A stretch of 64,000 nt of DNA, taken from NCBI GenBank assembly GCA_940337035.1, contig CALNHX010002703.1, forward strand, positions 1 to 64,000, read 5' to 3'. This DNA is from Agriotes lineatus (lineage: Eukaryota > Arthropoda > Insecta > Coleoptera > Elateridae). Every line of letters starts with the position of its first letter. Positions within the stretch are counted from its first letter, which is position 1. The position numbers and the translations under genes are program-made. The notes under the pieces were generated by a model that made no database searches, was not told the origin of the DNA, and saw nothing but the letters and a program-made list of their open reading frames with translations. This document shows positions 31,843-42,102 of the stretch, one piece after another.

Positions 31843-32145
31843 CATTCTAGATTAAAATTTACCTTAGAAACCGAAAACAATTCTCAATCAATACATTTTC
31901 TAAATATAACATTGAACAGAAAAACATATGGAAAAGTCAATACTAACTGGTATAGCAAAGATGTAAAAACAAACAGATATCTAAACTTCAATTTAAGTAC
32001 AACTATAAAATAAAAAAGCGCAAGTACGAGTTTAGCTGGCAGAGCTATTACTTTATCTAGCAAACAATTCCACAAAAAATTAAAAACTATTAAAAATATA
32101 TTTTTAGAAAATGATTATATTATAAATTTAAAAAAATTAAAATCA
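31843..32145 (+). pseudogene. Penelope-like RT, second half
   Basis: This continues directly from 30038: HSRLKFTLETENN, SIHFLNITLNRKTYG, NTNWYSKDVKTNRYLNF, then (one frameshift later) AGRAITLSSKQFHKKLKTIK and NIFLENDYIINL. The series FT.E.E....I.FL...I, then T..Y.K....N...NF, then RA..LS...FH, then L..N.YP matches the RT thumb and linker of Penelope-like elements. It is broken by two stops. Confidence 0.75.
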
Positions 32146-32753
32146 TAAATCAATTAATTTTTACCACATTTTTTTAATGGCGAATTTAATAATAATCAAG
32201 AAAACATCTTAAACGGCTTTACTTAAAAATTCGCACACAAGTGTACGTTGTGACACTAAATAGTTTTAAAAATTAAAGGAAACTAGGTGTAAAAATAATA
32301 CTGAAACAATAAAAGGAAACACTTGGCAATGCAAATTATATCAATTGTCAACTTAAAAAAAACATTACTACCGCGATTCCAATCGCAGCGCCTGAGAATG
32401 TGATTAAAACGTTTTGAAGTATCCCGCAAGTCCACGGAGAATCTCTAGAACGTATTTATTGGTGATGCTTTTTCTCTCATTTATAACATTTACCCTGTAT
32501 TTCTTGGGTCCCATTTTTACCAAGGGTAAAGCCTGAGCTATATGAAAATAATTACTTTTATATATTTCTCAGTTAAAGCAAAATTAAGCAAAATTTTATT
32601 TTTTGAAAGTGTTCAATCTGCATATATTTGTCCTAAATTTTGTCGGTGTTATGCCAGGTAGATATATAGTCTGCATGCAAAATATCATCTTCATCCAACA
32701 AATCCTTTAAAAATCACAATACTTTATAAAAACACGGCAAAATGTAGCATCCA

Positions 32754-32930
32754 ATAGAATTTGTAAAATTAATTATAATTGCTGTAATTATATTGGCCAA
32801 ACAACGCAGTATTTAAAAAAAGAATATCTCAACACTAGCAATTAATTATAACAAAAATTCGTGCACCCAATAAACCAAATACAGCATTATAGGATCATGC
32901 AGCAAACATGTTAGGTATCTACATACTTTT
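32754..32930 (+). pseudogene. GIY-YIG-type endonuclease remnant of the Penelope-like element
   Basis: In one frame the sequence reads NRICKINYNCCNYIGQTTQY, then LKKRISQH, a stop, IRAPNKPNTAL, a second stop and DHAANMLGIY. NYIGQT...L..RI..H followed by a HAA..G segment matches the GIY-YIG nuclease found at the C-terminus of Penelope-like elements, where it nicks the target DNA. It lies about 600 bp downstream of the RT, as expected. Two stops make it non-functional. Confidence 0.65.
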
Positions 32931-33036
32931 AATTTAGCATCACCGAAAAAACCACATAAAAACCAAACTAAAAAAAGACTTTTTTTCCAAAACCTATTTG
33001 AAAAATTGCGTTTTATCTATCAAAATCGCCATGGTA

Positions 33037-33340
33037 AAGTAACATTTTAATGATGGTGGTGGATAAAATGTTACTTTATTCATTATTGAATAATACAGTC
33101 CATAATTCATAGCAGCTAACAAAATACATACGTGTATCTTGATAACCAGCACACAACCAGATAATATGATTACTTATTTAAGATTATTTATTAATTTTTA
33201 TATAATTAAATTGAGGTATTGGAAAAAAATTATATGTCACACGTGAATAAAGAGATTTTATCTATTCGTGGAAATTAGCTCACTAGACAAAGCCGAGTGA
33301 GCTAAGGTTTTCTTCTTATGGATAAAATCTCTTTATTTAC
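33037..33340. repeat. Two foldback hairpins
   Basis: A perfect 13-bp pair, aagtaacatttta, lies at 33037-33049 and 33064-33076. A second hairpin has arms 33243-33265 and 33320-33340 (gtgaataaagagattttatc mirrored) with an inner tagctcact/agtgagcta pair. Both include the ttttatct motif also seen in the foldback at 14034. Probably a MITE relic. Confidence 0.6.
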
Positions 33341-33344
33341 TTGT

Positions 33345-34596
33345 ACTACATATAACTATTAGAAAGTATAGAAAAAAACGATTCCCTAACTTTATAAATT
33401 ACAAAACTGACATTAAAAATGTAAATAGTATGTATTACAACATTGTATATCTAGAATTTTTTCTTATATTAAATATATTCAAAAATTAAAATTTGGGAAA
33501 TAGTTTGAAAAATTGGGTTCTTGGAATAATGAAATACTGTTGAAAGACAGAAAGGTTAGTAGAAGATAGTAATAAGACACAACGCGAATTGCTGGGGACA
33601 TGTATTTTCAGTTGGTTTGAATTCTAATTTATAATACCCGAACATGAAGCTTTGCGTACAACTTGTACACAATTTGACTTTGTTGACGCTTTTTTTATTG
33701 ACCTCGCTTGCAAAACTCGCTTGGTCATAAAATACACGCGTCAAATAAAGTCCTAGATTATGTACTTGTTATATAAATAGCTATTAGTTTTCTAGATTCT
33801 AAAATAAGTTAGCGACACGTACGTAAAAATTTAAAAATTATTTTTGTTTATTATTAAAGTACACAATAAATTTTGGCTGCCTTTCGTCACGAACAGGAAA
33901 GTTGTTTTTCTTCCCATAATAAACAAAATGTGTGATGTTTTCCAATCATCAGCTACTGACACGAGTTTAACTTTTTACCTCAGTCATTGTTTTAAAGTAA
34001 GGAGTATTAATTGAAATTAAACAGAATGACAGTGGTAAATATACCGAGTCAACACTACCTTGATCAACTATGCAATTTTTGCATTTAAGCTGTTATGCTA
34101 GTTATTAGTGTCTCACCTTGTATATTATATTGTCATTGGATCTTTGGAGTTATTTTTATGATAAAAACATGAGCTATATATTATCTTCTAATAGATAGTT
34201 TTTTAGGTTTGACGCACTTTTTTAATGGATTTTATTTTTCTCTAGCAGTAAATTAATGGCACGCGATACTAATCGCTCTATTTTTGTTTGGAGTCGTTGA
34301 ATTTTCCACAAACGGTATCCTTTAAGTTCAATAGATAGTATTGTCGTCAACATAGCAGTATTACGCCAGTTGCAGCAGTTTCACTGATTCTGGGTAAATG
34401 GCGCACGTCAATTCACGGACGTATGATTCACTATAGATTTGCATCTCGTTTTATTTATACTTCTGGCTACCGCTCTCACTGTCAAGGTTCGTAGAACTTG
34501 CTGCGTCCTTGCCCCACGTGTGCTCGTTTTTAAATTGGTTCAAAGCGTCCAAAGGCGCCTGAACTTTCAAAAAACGATTTGTGTTTTCTACGAAAT
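33345..34596. other. No recognised gene
   Basis: AT-rich sequence with only short open frames and no assignable motif. The hAT element that follows inserted into its end. Confidence 0.5.
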
Positions 34597-34790
34597 GTTT
34601 ACAGCAGTGGCGTAACTTTAGATTTTGGGCCCCCCCTTGAAAATTTGCTGCGGACCCCTTATAGGTCCTTAATAAAAAAAAATGACAAAAACATAAACAA
34701 TAATAATAATACATTTAATAAATAATAATAAGATTAACCACTACAAAACAATGTCTTAACTAAAATGATTAAAAAAATAAAAATTAAATT

Positions 34791-35160
34791 TTAAGCAAAG
34801 TGCTTACGCCTGGCCTTAATGTTTGCTAATTCTGTAATAACCTCGTGCAATTCCACTTTATCGGCTATCTCCAATTCAATGGACAATAAAGAAATGTTTT
34901 CCAATCTTTCCTGGTGCATACTGTTTCTGACGTAAGTTTTAATAATTTTTATTTTAGAGAAGCTTCTTTCAGCTGAAGCGACCGAAACAGGTAATATTAA
35001 AAATAATAACAGTGCTACAGGAAAACTTGTTGATAAATTCCGATTATCAACTATTAAAGACTTAGCAAATTGTTTCACGGTTATAAACTCTTCTAGTTTA
35101 TCTAGATTATAAGAATTTTTTGCAAAGGAACAAATGGGTATAGGAAATGAAGGTGAAATA
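34791..35160 (-). pseudogene. hAT transposase C-terminal dimerisation domain
   Basis: Reads ILDKNDISPSFPIPICSF, LDKLEEFITVKQFAKSL, then LLFLILPVSVASAERSFSKI and KTYVRNSMHQERLENISLLS. LP.S.ASAERSFS..K..K...R..M.QERL..L.LLS is the conserved hATC segment, which mediates transposase dimerisation. It is a clear match, related to the ZMYM/52-kDa-repressor-like hAT group. The zinc-finger and catalytic centre are missing upstream. Confidence 0.85.
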
Positions 35161-35185
35161 TCATTTTTATCAAGTATTTGGAAAG

Positions 35186-35416
35186 CTATCCAACACTGTT
35201 GTCACTATTGTTGACAGGACATGGTGTCGGTTTTTTAAAAAACAGTGAGATGTTTATGAATTTGTTTTCAATAAATTGTTTTAACTGCTTCTTTTTTCGT
35301 TCCATTGCTCGGCTGTTGTCAAGTCCGCCATATTGAAATACGGTACGCTTTGCGATTGGTTGAGGAATGATTGGTTTGACGCATGCGCCAATATTTGAAC
35401 GAAAGATTAATAACAT
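35186..35416 (-). pseudogene. Probable N-terminal piece of the same hAT transposase
   Basis: A 76-codon frame ends in MERKKKQLKQFIENKF, then SLFFKKPTPCPVNNSDNSV, and runs within a few bases into the C-terminal piece in another frame. Short basic N-termini ending in FFKK.. are common at the start of hAT transposases of this group. The junction marks the internal deletion. The assignment rests mainly on position. Confidence 0.5.
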
Positions 35417-36056
35417 ATTTATTATTTAAAATGTCTAATACCTACTAAAAAAAATTTCAAAACTTAAAGTGTACAAATGTAAACAATAATCAACACATTG
35501 TCAATCGTAGCATTTTTCGTGCATTTACGGGATTGTAGTTCCACACGCGAAATCCGTTACGGATGAGGTAATTACATGACAGTTGACAACTCTGCTGCTA
35601 ACAGAATGAGGATAGGGATATGCGTCAAAACAATCCGTAAATCCCACATTTAATAATCATGTTGTTAAAATATAGATTTGTAACAATACGGGTGGTATTA
35701 TGTCAACTCAAATAAGCCTGCGACTGCAGGAAATTCGGCATTTTCATTACTGTATGCCCGATATTACAAAGCAATCCGTGTCAGCTTGAATTTAAAGGCT
35801 GGCTATTGAAAACTACTTTTGCCTTTTGCATAAACATCTTATTATGATAAAAATAGGAAGACATTGTTCTGCTTGCGTTTATTGAATGAAAGAAAAAGAA
35901 AATTAAGGGGCGTTTCGGGCCCCCTCAGGCTCAGCCCCCCCGCGGCCGCGGGGTCTGCTGGTACCAACTTACGCCACTGGTTTACAAGCGATTCTTACAC
36001 ATACTAAAATGATACAATTGAATGGAAACCCTCGTTACACACTACTGTTAGAGGTA

Positions 36057-36403
36057 CCGGGTGGCCATAAATATCTGAGATCTCGGTAGCCATGGAATTA
36101 GCTACTTATAAATGTTGGTTAGTATTATATTTCAATTACGATAAGTATTGGTACCTATATAATGTAATAAAATGCAATAAGAGGAGGGGAATGTGCCCCA
36201 GATTCTGCAGTTTAGCCTACGACTCGATTATAAAAATCTCCTGTTCTAACTCCATTACTTATTGCAATCTGTAATAATTTTTGACAGATAGGAATTTTAG
36301 TTATGTTGACATTAATGACATTTAGTTTAGTTGGATTCATCACTTTAATAAAGCGGTGTTGATTCCAAAGGTAATGTGATATCAGATATTTATGGCCACC
36401 CGG
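36057..36403. mobile_element. Mariner-type MITE (347 bp)
   Basis: Inverted ends CCGGGTGGCCATAAATATCT at 36057 and their mirror ending at 36403 are flanked by TA at 36055-36056 and 36404-36405. There is no transposase inside. A Tc1/mariner-dependent non-autonomous element. Confidence 0.82.
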
Positions 36404-36405
36404 TA

Positions 36406-37509
36406 GAAGAAAAATTTTCGATAGCAATACTGGTATCTATAGTCGAGAATCCGGCGTCTCAACAGATGCTTCTAAAATGATGGGGTGTGCACTCGAAGAT
36501 ATAGTTAAAAAAACTACACTATCTGGAATTACCTTGCGGATCTAAATGTGGAGGGCTCCATTCTTTTTGCAATTGCAAAAAACCAGAAAAAACATTTTCC
36601 GAATTTTTTTATTACTGAAAATTGATGAATTTTATGCTCACCGCATTTATAAGCTTAGTTTTGAATATTTCTTAATGGTTTTTAAATCACTCGAAAGCTT
36701 ATTCTTTCTGAATTTAGATGATGTCAAATTAATCTCAAAATTATTTTTAACAAATGCTACAGAAACAAAGCGTGCCGGGAATGCCGTCGGGAATAGATAA
36801 GGTAAAGCTGAATTCTGCACAGTTCTTAAACCATTAAAAGAGATACATTTTCCAAAAACTCCCAGCCGTTCACCCCTGTGGTTCTCTCTCAGTGCCCTTT
36901 CGAACTTCAAATTCTCAGACCTTAGAAAACTGATTTATATCTCGGCAACCAATGGTCGTAACGCTGTAATGTTTTGGCTTTATCCTAAAAGAATGGGCTA
37001 GAAATATTTTTGTTTAAGTTTGCGCTAATGTTCTTAATTTTAACGAAATCGATTTTTTAAAATATTTTAATTTTAAGATTCAAAGTTTCGTTTTATTCTT
37101 GTAGCTTCTTTAAAAACGAAAAAATATGTTACAATACCTTATAGTTTCAATTATTTACATAATAAACATTTAAAATCAACAAAACTACAGTGACTCGCCA
37201 AAAAATCGTAATTTTCTGCTAGAAAGGCAAGTAAGTGGTAACATAACAGTCTATTGCAATTCAACCGCTCTTTTGCATCCACAATATTTTCTAAATACTG
37301 ACTTACAGCTGCAGGATACGAGACGTAGACGTTGATGCCAGGCAAAAGGCAGTGAACTAATAATATATCTCTATGATTTTTTCTTTTGTCTATTTCTTTT
37401 TACGTATTTTATCTTCCATCATCATTCAGTTGCTAAAAGATTATTTCCTAGCGACGTTTGAACATGAACATAAACTCTCAAACGATGTTGATGAGACGCG
37501 TATGATGTG
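36406..37509. other. No recognised gene
   Basis: AT-rich sequence; short opposing frames at 36546-36910 have no recognisable protein. The left boundary of the 9-kb inverted repeat follows. Confidence 0.5.
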
Positions 37510-38170
37510 AGTAGAACAGTCGGGACTATAGCGGCCATTTTGTGTTGGGACATGGCGGCCATCTTGTTTAATCGGATCAATTAAAAGTCAATTAAACCGC
37601 GAATTAAACCGCGAATCAGATGCTCTAATTAATGTCGCGGATTGACCTAATTATTTTTGATGTGTGCTACTGATTTTATTACGCATTAGCTTCCGATTAA
37701 ATTACGCATTAGATTTTTTAATTTGCTTCTGGAATTACGCGGCGGCCATTTTTAATTTTCGCGGGAATATTTGAAATTTGAATTTTTTCCGATTTTTTTC
37801 TAAGTTTCATTATTTGAATTTTAAACTTCCCGGGTGTCAGCAGCCATCTTGGTGCGCGCGCACTTCTCACGGCGGTTGTTTTTAATTTTTAATTTTCGCG
37901 GGAATATTTGAAATTTGAATTTTTTCCGATTTTTTTCTAAGTTTCATTATTTGAATTTTAAACTTCCCGGGTGTCAGCAGCCATCTTGGTGCGCGCGCAC
38001 TTCTCACGGCGGTTGTTTTTAATTTTGAATTTTCGCGGAAATATTTGAAATTCAAACTGGTGGATCTATCTCGCTCTTCGAAGCTGCTGTCTCTGTCTTG
38101 CATTCACTCGCGGAAATATTTAAATTTAAAAAAAGCTATTTGCGTCGGACCCGAGTGGGAATCGAACCCT
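37510..38170 (-). repeat. Left outer arm, with a 137-bp tandem duplication
   Basis: Inverted copy of 45957-46503, with estimated mid-80s percent identity in the blocks compared by eye. It contains repeated GCGGCCAT and ttaaaccgcgaatt motifs. The segment beginning cgcgggaatatttg (about 37760) is repeated at about 37897, a 137-bp tandem duplication that the right arm does not have. The inner end is the tRNA-like B-box. Confidence 0.8.
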
Positions 38171-38220
38171 AGTTGCCTGGCCAGTATCCCCTACACCTAA
38201 CCCCTAGACTAGCGAGGTGT
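38143..38220 (-). other. tRNA-like sequence (left)
   Basis: On the minus strand, an A-box-like TAGTCTAGGGGT (38200-38211) and a perfect B-box GGGTTCGATTCCC (38157-38169) are spaced as in a tRNA. The segment resembles Asp/Glu-type tRNAs in the D-arm (tagtctaggggttag). The acceptor strands do not pair, so it is a tRNA-derived sequence or pseudogene that might still serve as a pol III promoter. Confidence 0.5.
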
Positions 38221-39376
38221 CTTAGAAATTTAAGATTTGAGCAGTGTGCCATTCCGGTTGAGTGCCGCTATGCTGTCATATTATAAAATTATTTATTTCC
38301 TGAAAATTATAATTAATAACAGATGAACTGCATTGTGCATAATTTAGAACCATAGTAATATTTTTAAAAGGCGTCTTCGTAAGTGTTTTATTTTATCAAT
38401 AACTTGTTTTATGTAGCGGGCTGTAAATTTTAATCGACAAAAAAATGCATTGTTACCGGGGAATTGCGTCTGCTGGACCTTTGTAGCTTATTGTGTTTAA
38501 AGCTTGATATAATTTAAAAAAAAACCGATATTACGATTGGATGTGCCATCATTACTTATATAATTTGTGCCTGCTATATGGCTGGATTATCGAGATTCTC
38601 ATGAACTTTCTCTTTTGTTCTGCAGAGAAACCTTCCCTGACGTCATGACATCGGTGCATTTTCAAACAAAGAACCAGATTCTAGAAATTCATATAGGTAA
38701 GAAAGGGGGGGGGGGGGTTGCGTTGCTTTCAGATACCGTGTTTCGGCTACTTTTCAGGAATTTTTAAAATATTGCCCATCGAACAGCGGAATAATTCTAG
38801 AACGAATCGGAGTTTTTATTTGTATAAAATGGCGGTCCGAACACGACGCTGCACAAAACCTGGATTTATCGAAATTTTAAAATAATATAGCTCTGTAATT
38901 TTAAAAACAATATAAAGTTACATTTTTTAATGTCTCCTTTGTAGCTGTTTGATTTTTGTGTGTTGTTAATATGCGTACAATTTCTAAACAAGGCCTCGAT
39001 CTGATATTTCACGTCAAAAAATTACAGTAAATGTTCAAAGACAGAAATAAATAATTTATAAGATGCTAGACTATTATAGCTTTCTCTTTCAAAGTTTTGA
39101 CGTCATTGCATAGCGGGCTGTAAATTACCCGAGTCTTATTGTATAAGAATGGCGTTCAGTCGTGCGGGAATTGTACACATTGAAAAAATTTCGGCATAAA
39201 CTGTTTCTTCACACCACGGGGCTCTTCTCAGTGCATCGTTTAGAAAACGCCTGCCAGAACCTGTATGTTTACACGGATTGCTTTGGACCTCGGTGCATTT
39301 TCAAACAAAGAACCAGATTCTAGAAATTCATCGAGTTACAAATTTGAGTTTAATATATTCCTGACATACTTCTGTT
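38221..39376. repeat. Left spacer with internal direct repeats
   Basis: This 1.15 kb has no counterpart in the right half. The 40-bp stretch beginning tcggtgcattttcaaac occurs at 38651 and 39290, tagcgggctgtaaatt at about 38415 and 39113, and attgtataagaatgg at about 39138 and 39427. It contains a G run (38706-38717). No gene recognised. Confidence 0.65.
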
Positions 39377-41073
39377 GTGCCCTCGCCCATATAAAATAAG
39401 ACATACGCATTAAATAAATGTTTTTTATTGTATAAGAATGGTTGTCCTCCATAAATTTGAATAAAAATAGACAATTTCGTTGAAAAAAATAGCTTTTCAA
39501 TATCGTTTGCAAATAAGACAAGGGATACTTGTAAAAATATAAGTCAAACCATTTTTTCTTGTAAAAAATTTACGAAAAGACGTAAGTGTTGGCGACAAAT
39601 GAAAATAAATTTGAATAAAAACACGCAAAAATTACGAAAAGACGTATGTGTTGGCGACAAATTAAAATAAATTTGAATAAAAACGCACAATTTCGTTGAA
39701 AATCTTTACAAAGCGACTTTATAGTACCGAAAAAATGATGTAAAAAAGTTTTAAGATTTATTTCTAAGCATAATTTTGCAAACGTTTAACAAATAAACCG
39801 TAATTTTTTAAAGTACATCACACAATTATGAAATCGTAGTTCAATTTATATAAATTTTCGATACTTTGTATGTGAAAAATAGCTTCAATTACTAATATAT
39901 GAATAAAATCATGCAACTTCCAAAGCATTTCGTTTAAAATTTTAGAAAATCGACAGCATCTCCCATGAAAATTTATAAAAATCGGCATCTTGTCACATTA
40001 AATTCTGCAAAAACGACAAAAAACAATATTTTTATACAACTTTCACTGAAAAATAGTAAAATTTTACGAAAATACGTCTGTGTTAACGGCAAATGAAAAT
40101 AAATTTGAATAGAAACACGCAAAAATTACGAAAAGACGTATGTGTTGACCCCCAAAGTAAATAATTTTGCCAAATGTTTTACACTTTTTATAAAATGCAT
40201 CGCTCAAAATTAAAAGAAATAGCAATTTCATTGAAAAAATCTACTACCACAATCATTTCGATAAACAAAATTCAAAAAATCTTATACTTTTGACGGAAAT
40301 ATATGTATGTTGACCACAAATTAACATAATTTTTAAATAAAAACACGCAATTCGTTGAAAAAAATATTCTGACACCACCAAAACACGCAATTTCATTGAA
40401 AAATATATATATGTTGTCCACAAATTAACATAAATTTGAATAAAAACACGTAATTTTGTTGAAAAAATGTTCTGGCCCCTTCATTTCACTTAAAATTTTA
40501 CAAAACTGCCATCATAACACTTGAAATTATACAAAATATATGTATGTTGATCACAAATTAACATAAACCTGAATAAAACACACAATTTCGTTGAAAAATT
40601 TGCAAATGTTTTACACTTTTTATAAAATGTGTCGCTCAAAATTAAAAGAAATCACAATTTTTAAATTATATCACGCCATTATGAAATCGTAGATTGATTT
40701 TTTTTGAAATTTTACACTTTGTAACTGTAAAATAACTTCAAATACTAATATTTTAGCTTTAGATTTTGTAATTATTGCAGATTCGTGAAAAACAAAAGCA
40801 GAGTAGAAATAAAAAACACAAACACTTTGTAATAAACAAATATATTGTTCTTATTTCGTATAATACTTGATAATATAAATATAAATGTACAGCAGAATGT
40901 CTTATTTCTAAAAATTCGCTAGCAATTTACAAAACTGTAGTTTGAGGTGCACGACATTTCAAATTAAAAAGACTGCAAGTAATAAAATCAGAATTTCATT
41001 GTGTAATTTTAAAGTTTAAGGCGCTCCCAGTCCATAATTCCATTCGTATTTGATGTTGAGGACCTCTGCCTTA
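39377..41073 (-). repeat. Left inner arm
   Basis: Inverted copy of 43094-45133. Near the centre (40700-41073) it is virtually identical to its partner. It is AT-rich, with recurring phrases such as gaataaaaacacgcaa and acgaaaagacgta. It lacks the 145-bp minisatellite found in the right arm, the homology jumping across at about 40155. The last 20 codons and stop of the 255-codon gene lie in it. Confidence 0.88.
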
Positions 41074-41776
41074 GAGGCGTTTTTCTAACGGCCCTTTTTT
41101 GGAGGCGTTTCCTTATCGATGTTCTTCTGACTGAACCTTTTTGATGTGGACTTGGATGAGTAGCTGGTGTTTTTAATTTATATTCTAAATCAGACTCGCA
41201 GTTATCAGTTTCCATTCCGGTTTTTCCTATAGTACCAGTCGGGGTTGGCTTCTTTTGCTGTTTAGGTTTAGCTAGCAGCACATTAGGAACGTTAAGGTCT
41301 TTGATGTAATCAGCAAACTGTAGGCGTCCGGGTGGATTAATAGTTTTTAGAGGCCGCAGAGTGTCGTGAATTAAATCGACTATGTTAGACGCAGGTAAAA
41401 TTTCACCCTTTATAGTAACGGTACCCTTGTGATCCCAGCTCACATCGCTTGAGGTACTCAAAATGCGTAGGAAAACTTCAGCTTTTTTCTTAAAAGTTTT
41501 GGGAAGTGTAGATAAAATAACGGAATTTGATAGGCTGTCACTGGTTGTTTCAATAGGTATTTTGATTGGCTGCCGCGCCTGGTTTGTGAAATGAAGGAAT
41601 CGTTGTAACACTTGATTGTACTGGATCCATTTATCGTGATCAGTTAATTTGGACTTTAAAACTTTTTGCATTTCGTCATCAAGCTGTGATAATATATTTT
41701 TCTCCGCATCATCGCCAGACTTAAGACGTTGGACAAATTCCGGCGATACAATCAACATCTTCCGCTCTTTGTCCAT
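41009..41776 (-). CDS. 255-residue protein of the inverted-repeat element (function unknown)
   Basis: An intact frame, MDKERKMLIVSPEFVQRLKS onward. Residues 20-75 are helical and charged, including WIQYNQVLQRFLHF. Residues 90-170 contain a motif series that I recall from uncharacterised invertebrate transposon-associated proteins: LPKTFKKKAEVFL, then W114-D115...G...I.G, then SNIVDLIHDTLRPLK and P.G...F, then LNVPNVLL. Residues 171-237 are a low-complexity basic tail (SVRRTSIRKRLQKRAVRK) suited to nucleic-acid binding or nuclear localisation. The last 20 residues are identical to those of the divergent neighbour because they lie in the inverted arm. The start is the first Met after a stop; 326 bp separate it from the neighbour's first Met. 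No enzyme motif is seen. Confidence 0.65.
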   Translation of the reverse strand: MDKERKMLIVSPEFVQRLKSGDDAEKNILSQLDDEMQKVLKSKLTDHDKWIQYNQVLQRFLHFTNQARQPIKIPIETTSDSLSNSVILSTLPKTFKKKAEVFLRILSTSSDVSWDHKGTVTIKGEILPASNIVDLIHDTLRPLKTINPPGRLQFADYIKDLNVPNVLLAKPKQQKKPTPTGTIGKTGMETDNCESDLEYKLKTPATHPSPHQKGSVRRTSIRKRLQKRAVRKTPLRQRSSTSNTNGIMDWERLKL

Positions 41777-42102
41777 TTTAGTCGAAAAGGAGCTCAGTCG
41801 TTTGTTCTGGTAGAGCCGTCGTGAATAAACTAGCTTAAAATCAAGACTTTCATAATAAATATATAAAAAATATGACAGGTACGGGAATCGAATCCAGCAA
41901 TTTTCGAAACCGGTTTGATATATATTTATTGAAGGACTTGACCATCAGTTGACGTTTTATTAATATTTGTCGTGATTCGTCATCACTGAAATTTTACAAG
42001 AGTCAACCTGTCTGCTATGCGGCGCACGCAATGGTCCCACCTCTTTTATTTTAAAATTTGTAAAACCAGATGTCCAAGCCGATACCGCACTACTCGTTTT
42101 AA
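41777..42102. promoter_or_regulatory. Divergent intergenic region
   Basis: This 326 bp lies between the starts of the two outward genes and must hold both promoters if they are expressed. On the minus strand GGATTCGATTCCCG at about 41883-41896 is another B-box-like sequence. I could not pick a TATA box or initiator with confidence. Confidence 0.4.

Larger units (their letters stand above)
29826..32950 (+). mobile_element. Penelope-like element, decayed and interrupted
   Basis: The plus strand shows the start of an RT (DGLSLYTNIPV), the catalytic block QQYIDDVIVSANKNAINTIF, then NDFTNV. This breaks off at a TA site at 30039-30040 and resumes at 31841-31842 as HSRLKFTLETENN and the following RT blocks. 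A GIY-YIG-like endonuclease segment follows at 32754-32930. RT plus C-terminal GIY-YIG is the hallmark of endonuclease-bearing Penelope-like elements. The 1.8-kb interruption is a Tc1-like transposon. Confidence 0.75.
34605..35979 (-). mobile_element. hAT transposon, internally deleted
   Basis: Inverted ends CAGTGGCGTAA (34605) and TTACGCCACTG (to 35979), with GGGCCCCCC-type subterminal sequence on both sides. Near-identical 8-bp flanks gtttacag (34597-34604) and gtttacaa (35980-35987) match the hAT target-site length. On the minus strand it keeps the start and the end of a transposase. The total is 1375 bp, well short of an autonomous element. Confidence 0.85.

Noticed and set aside
36546..36910. 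Overlapping opposing frames suggesting a host exon
   Set aside because: Both translations are low-complexity and hydrophobic or basic without motifs; no splice context could be supported.
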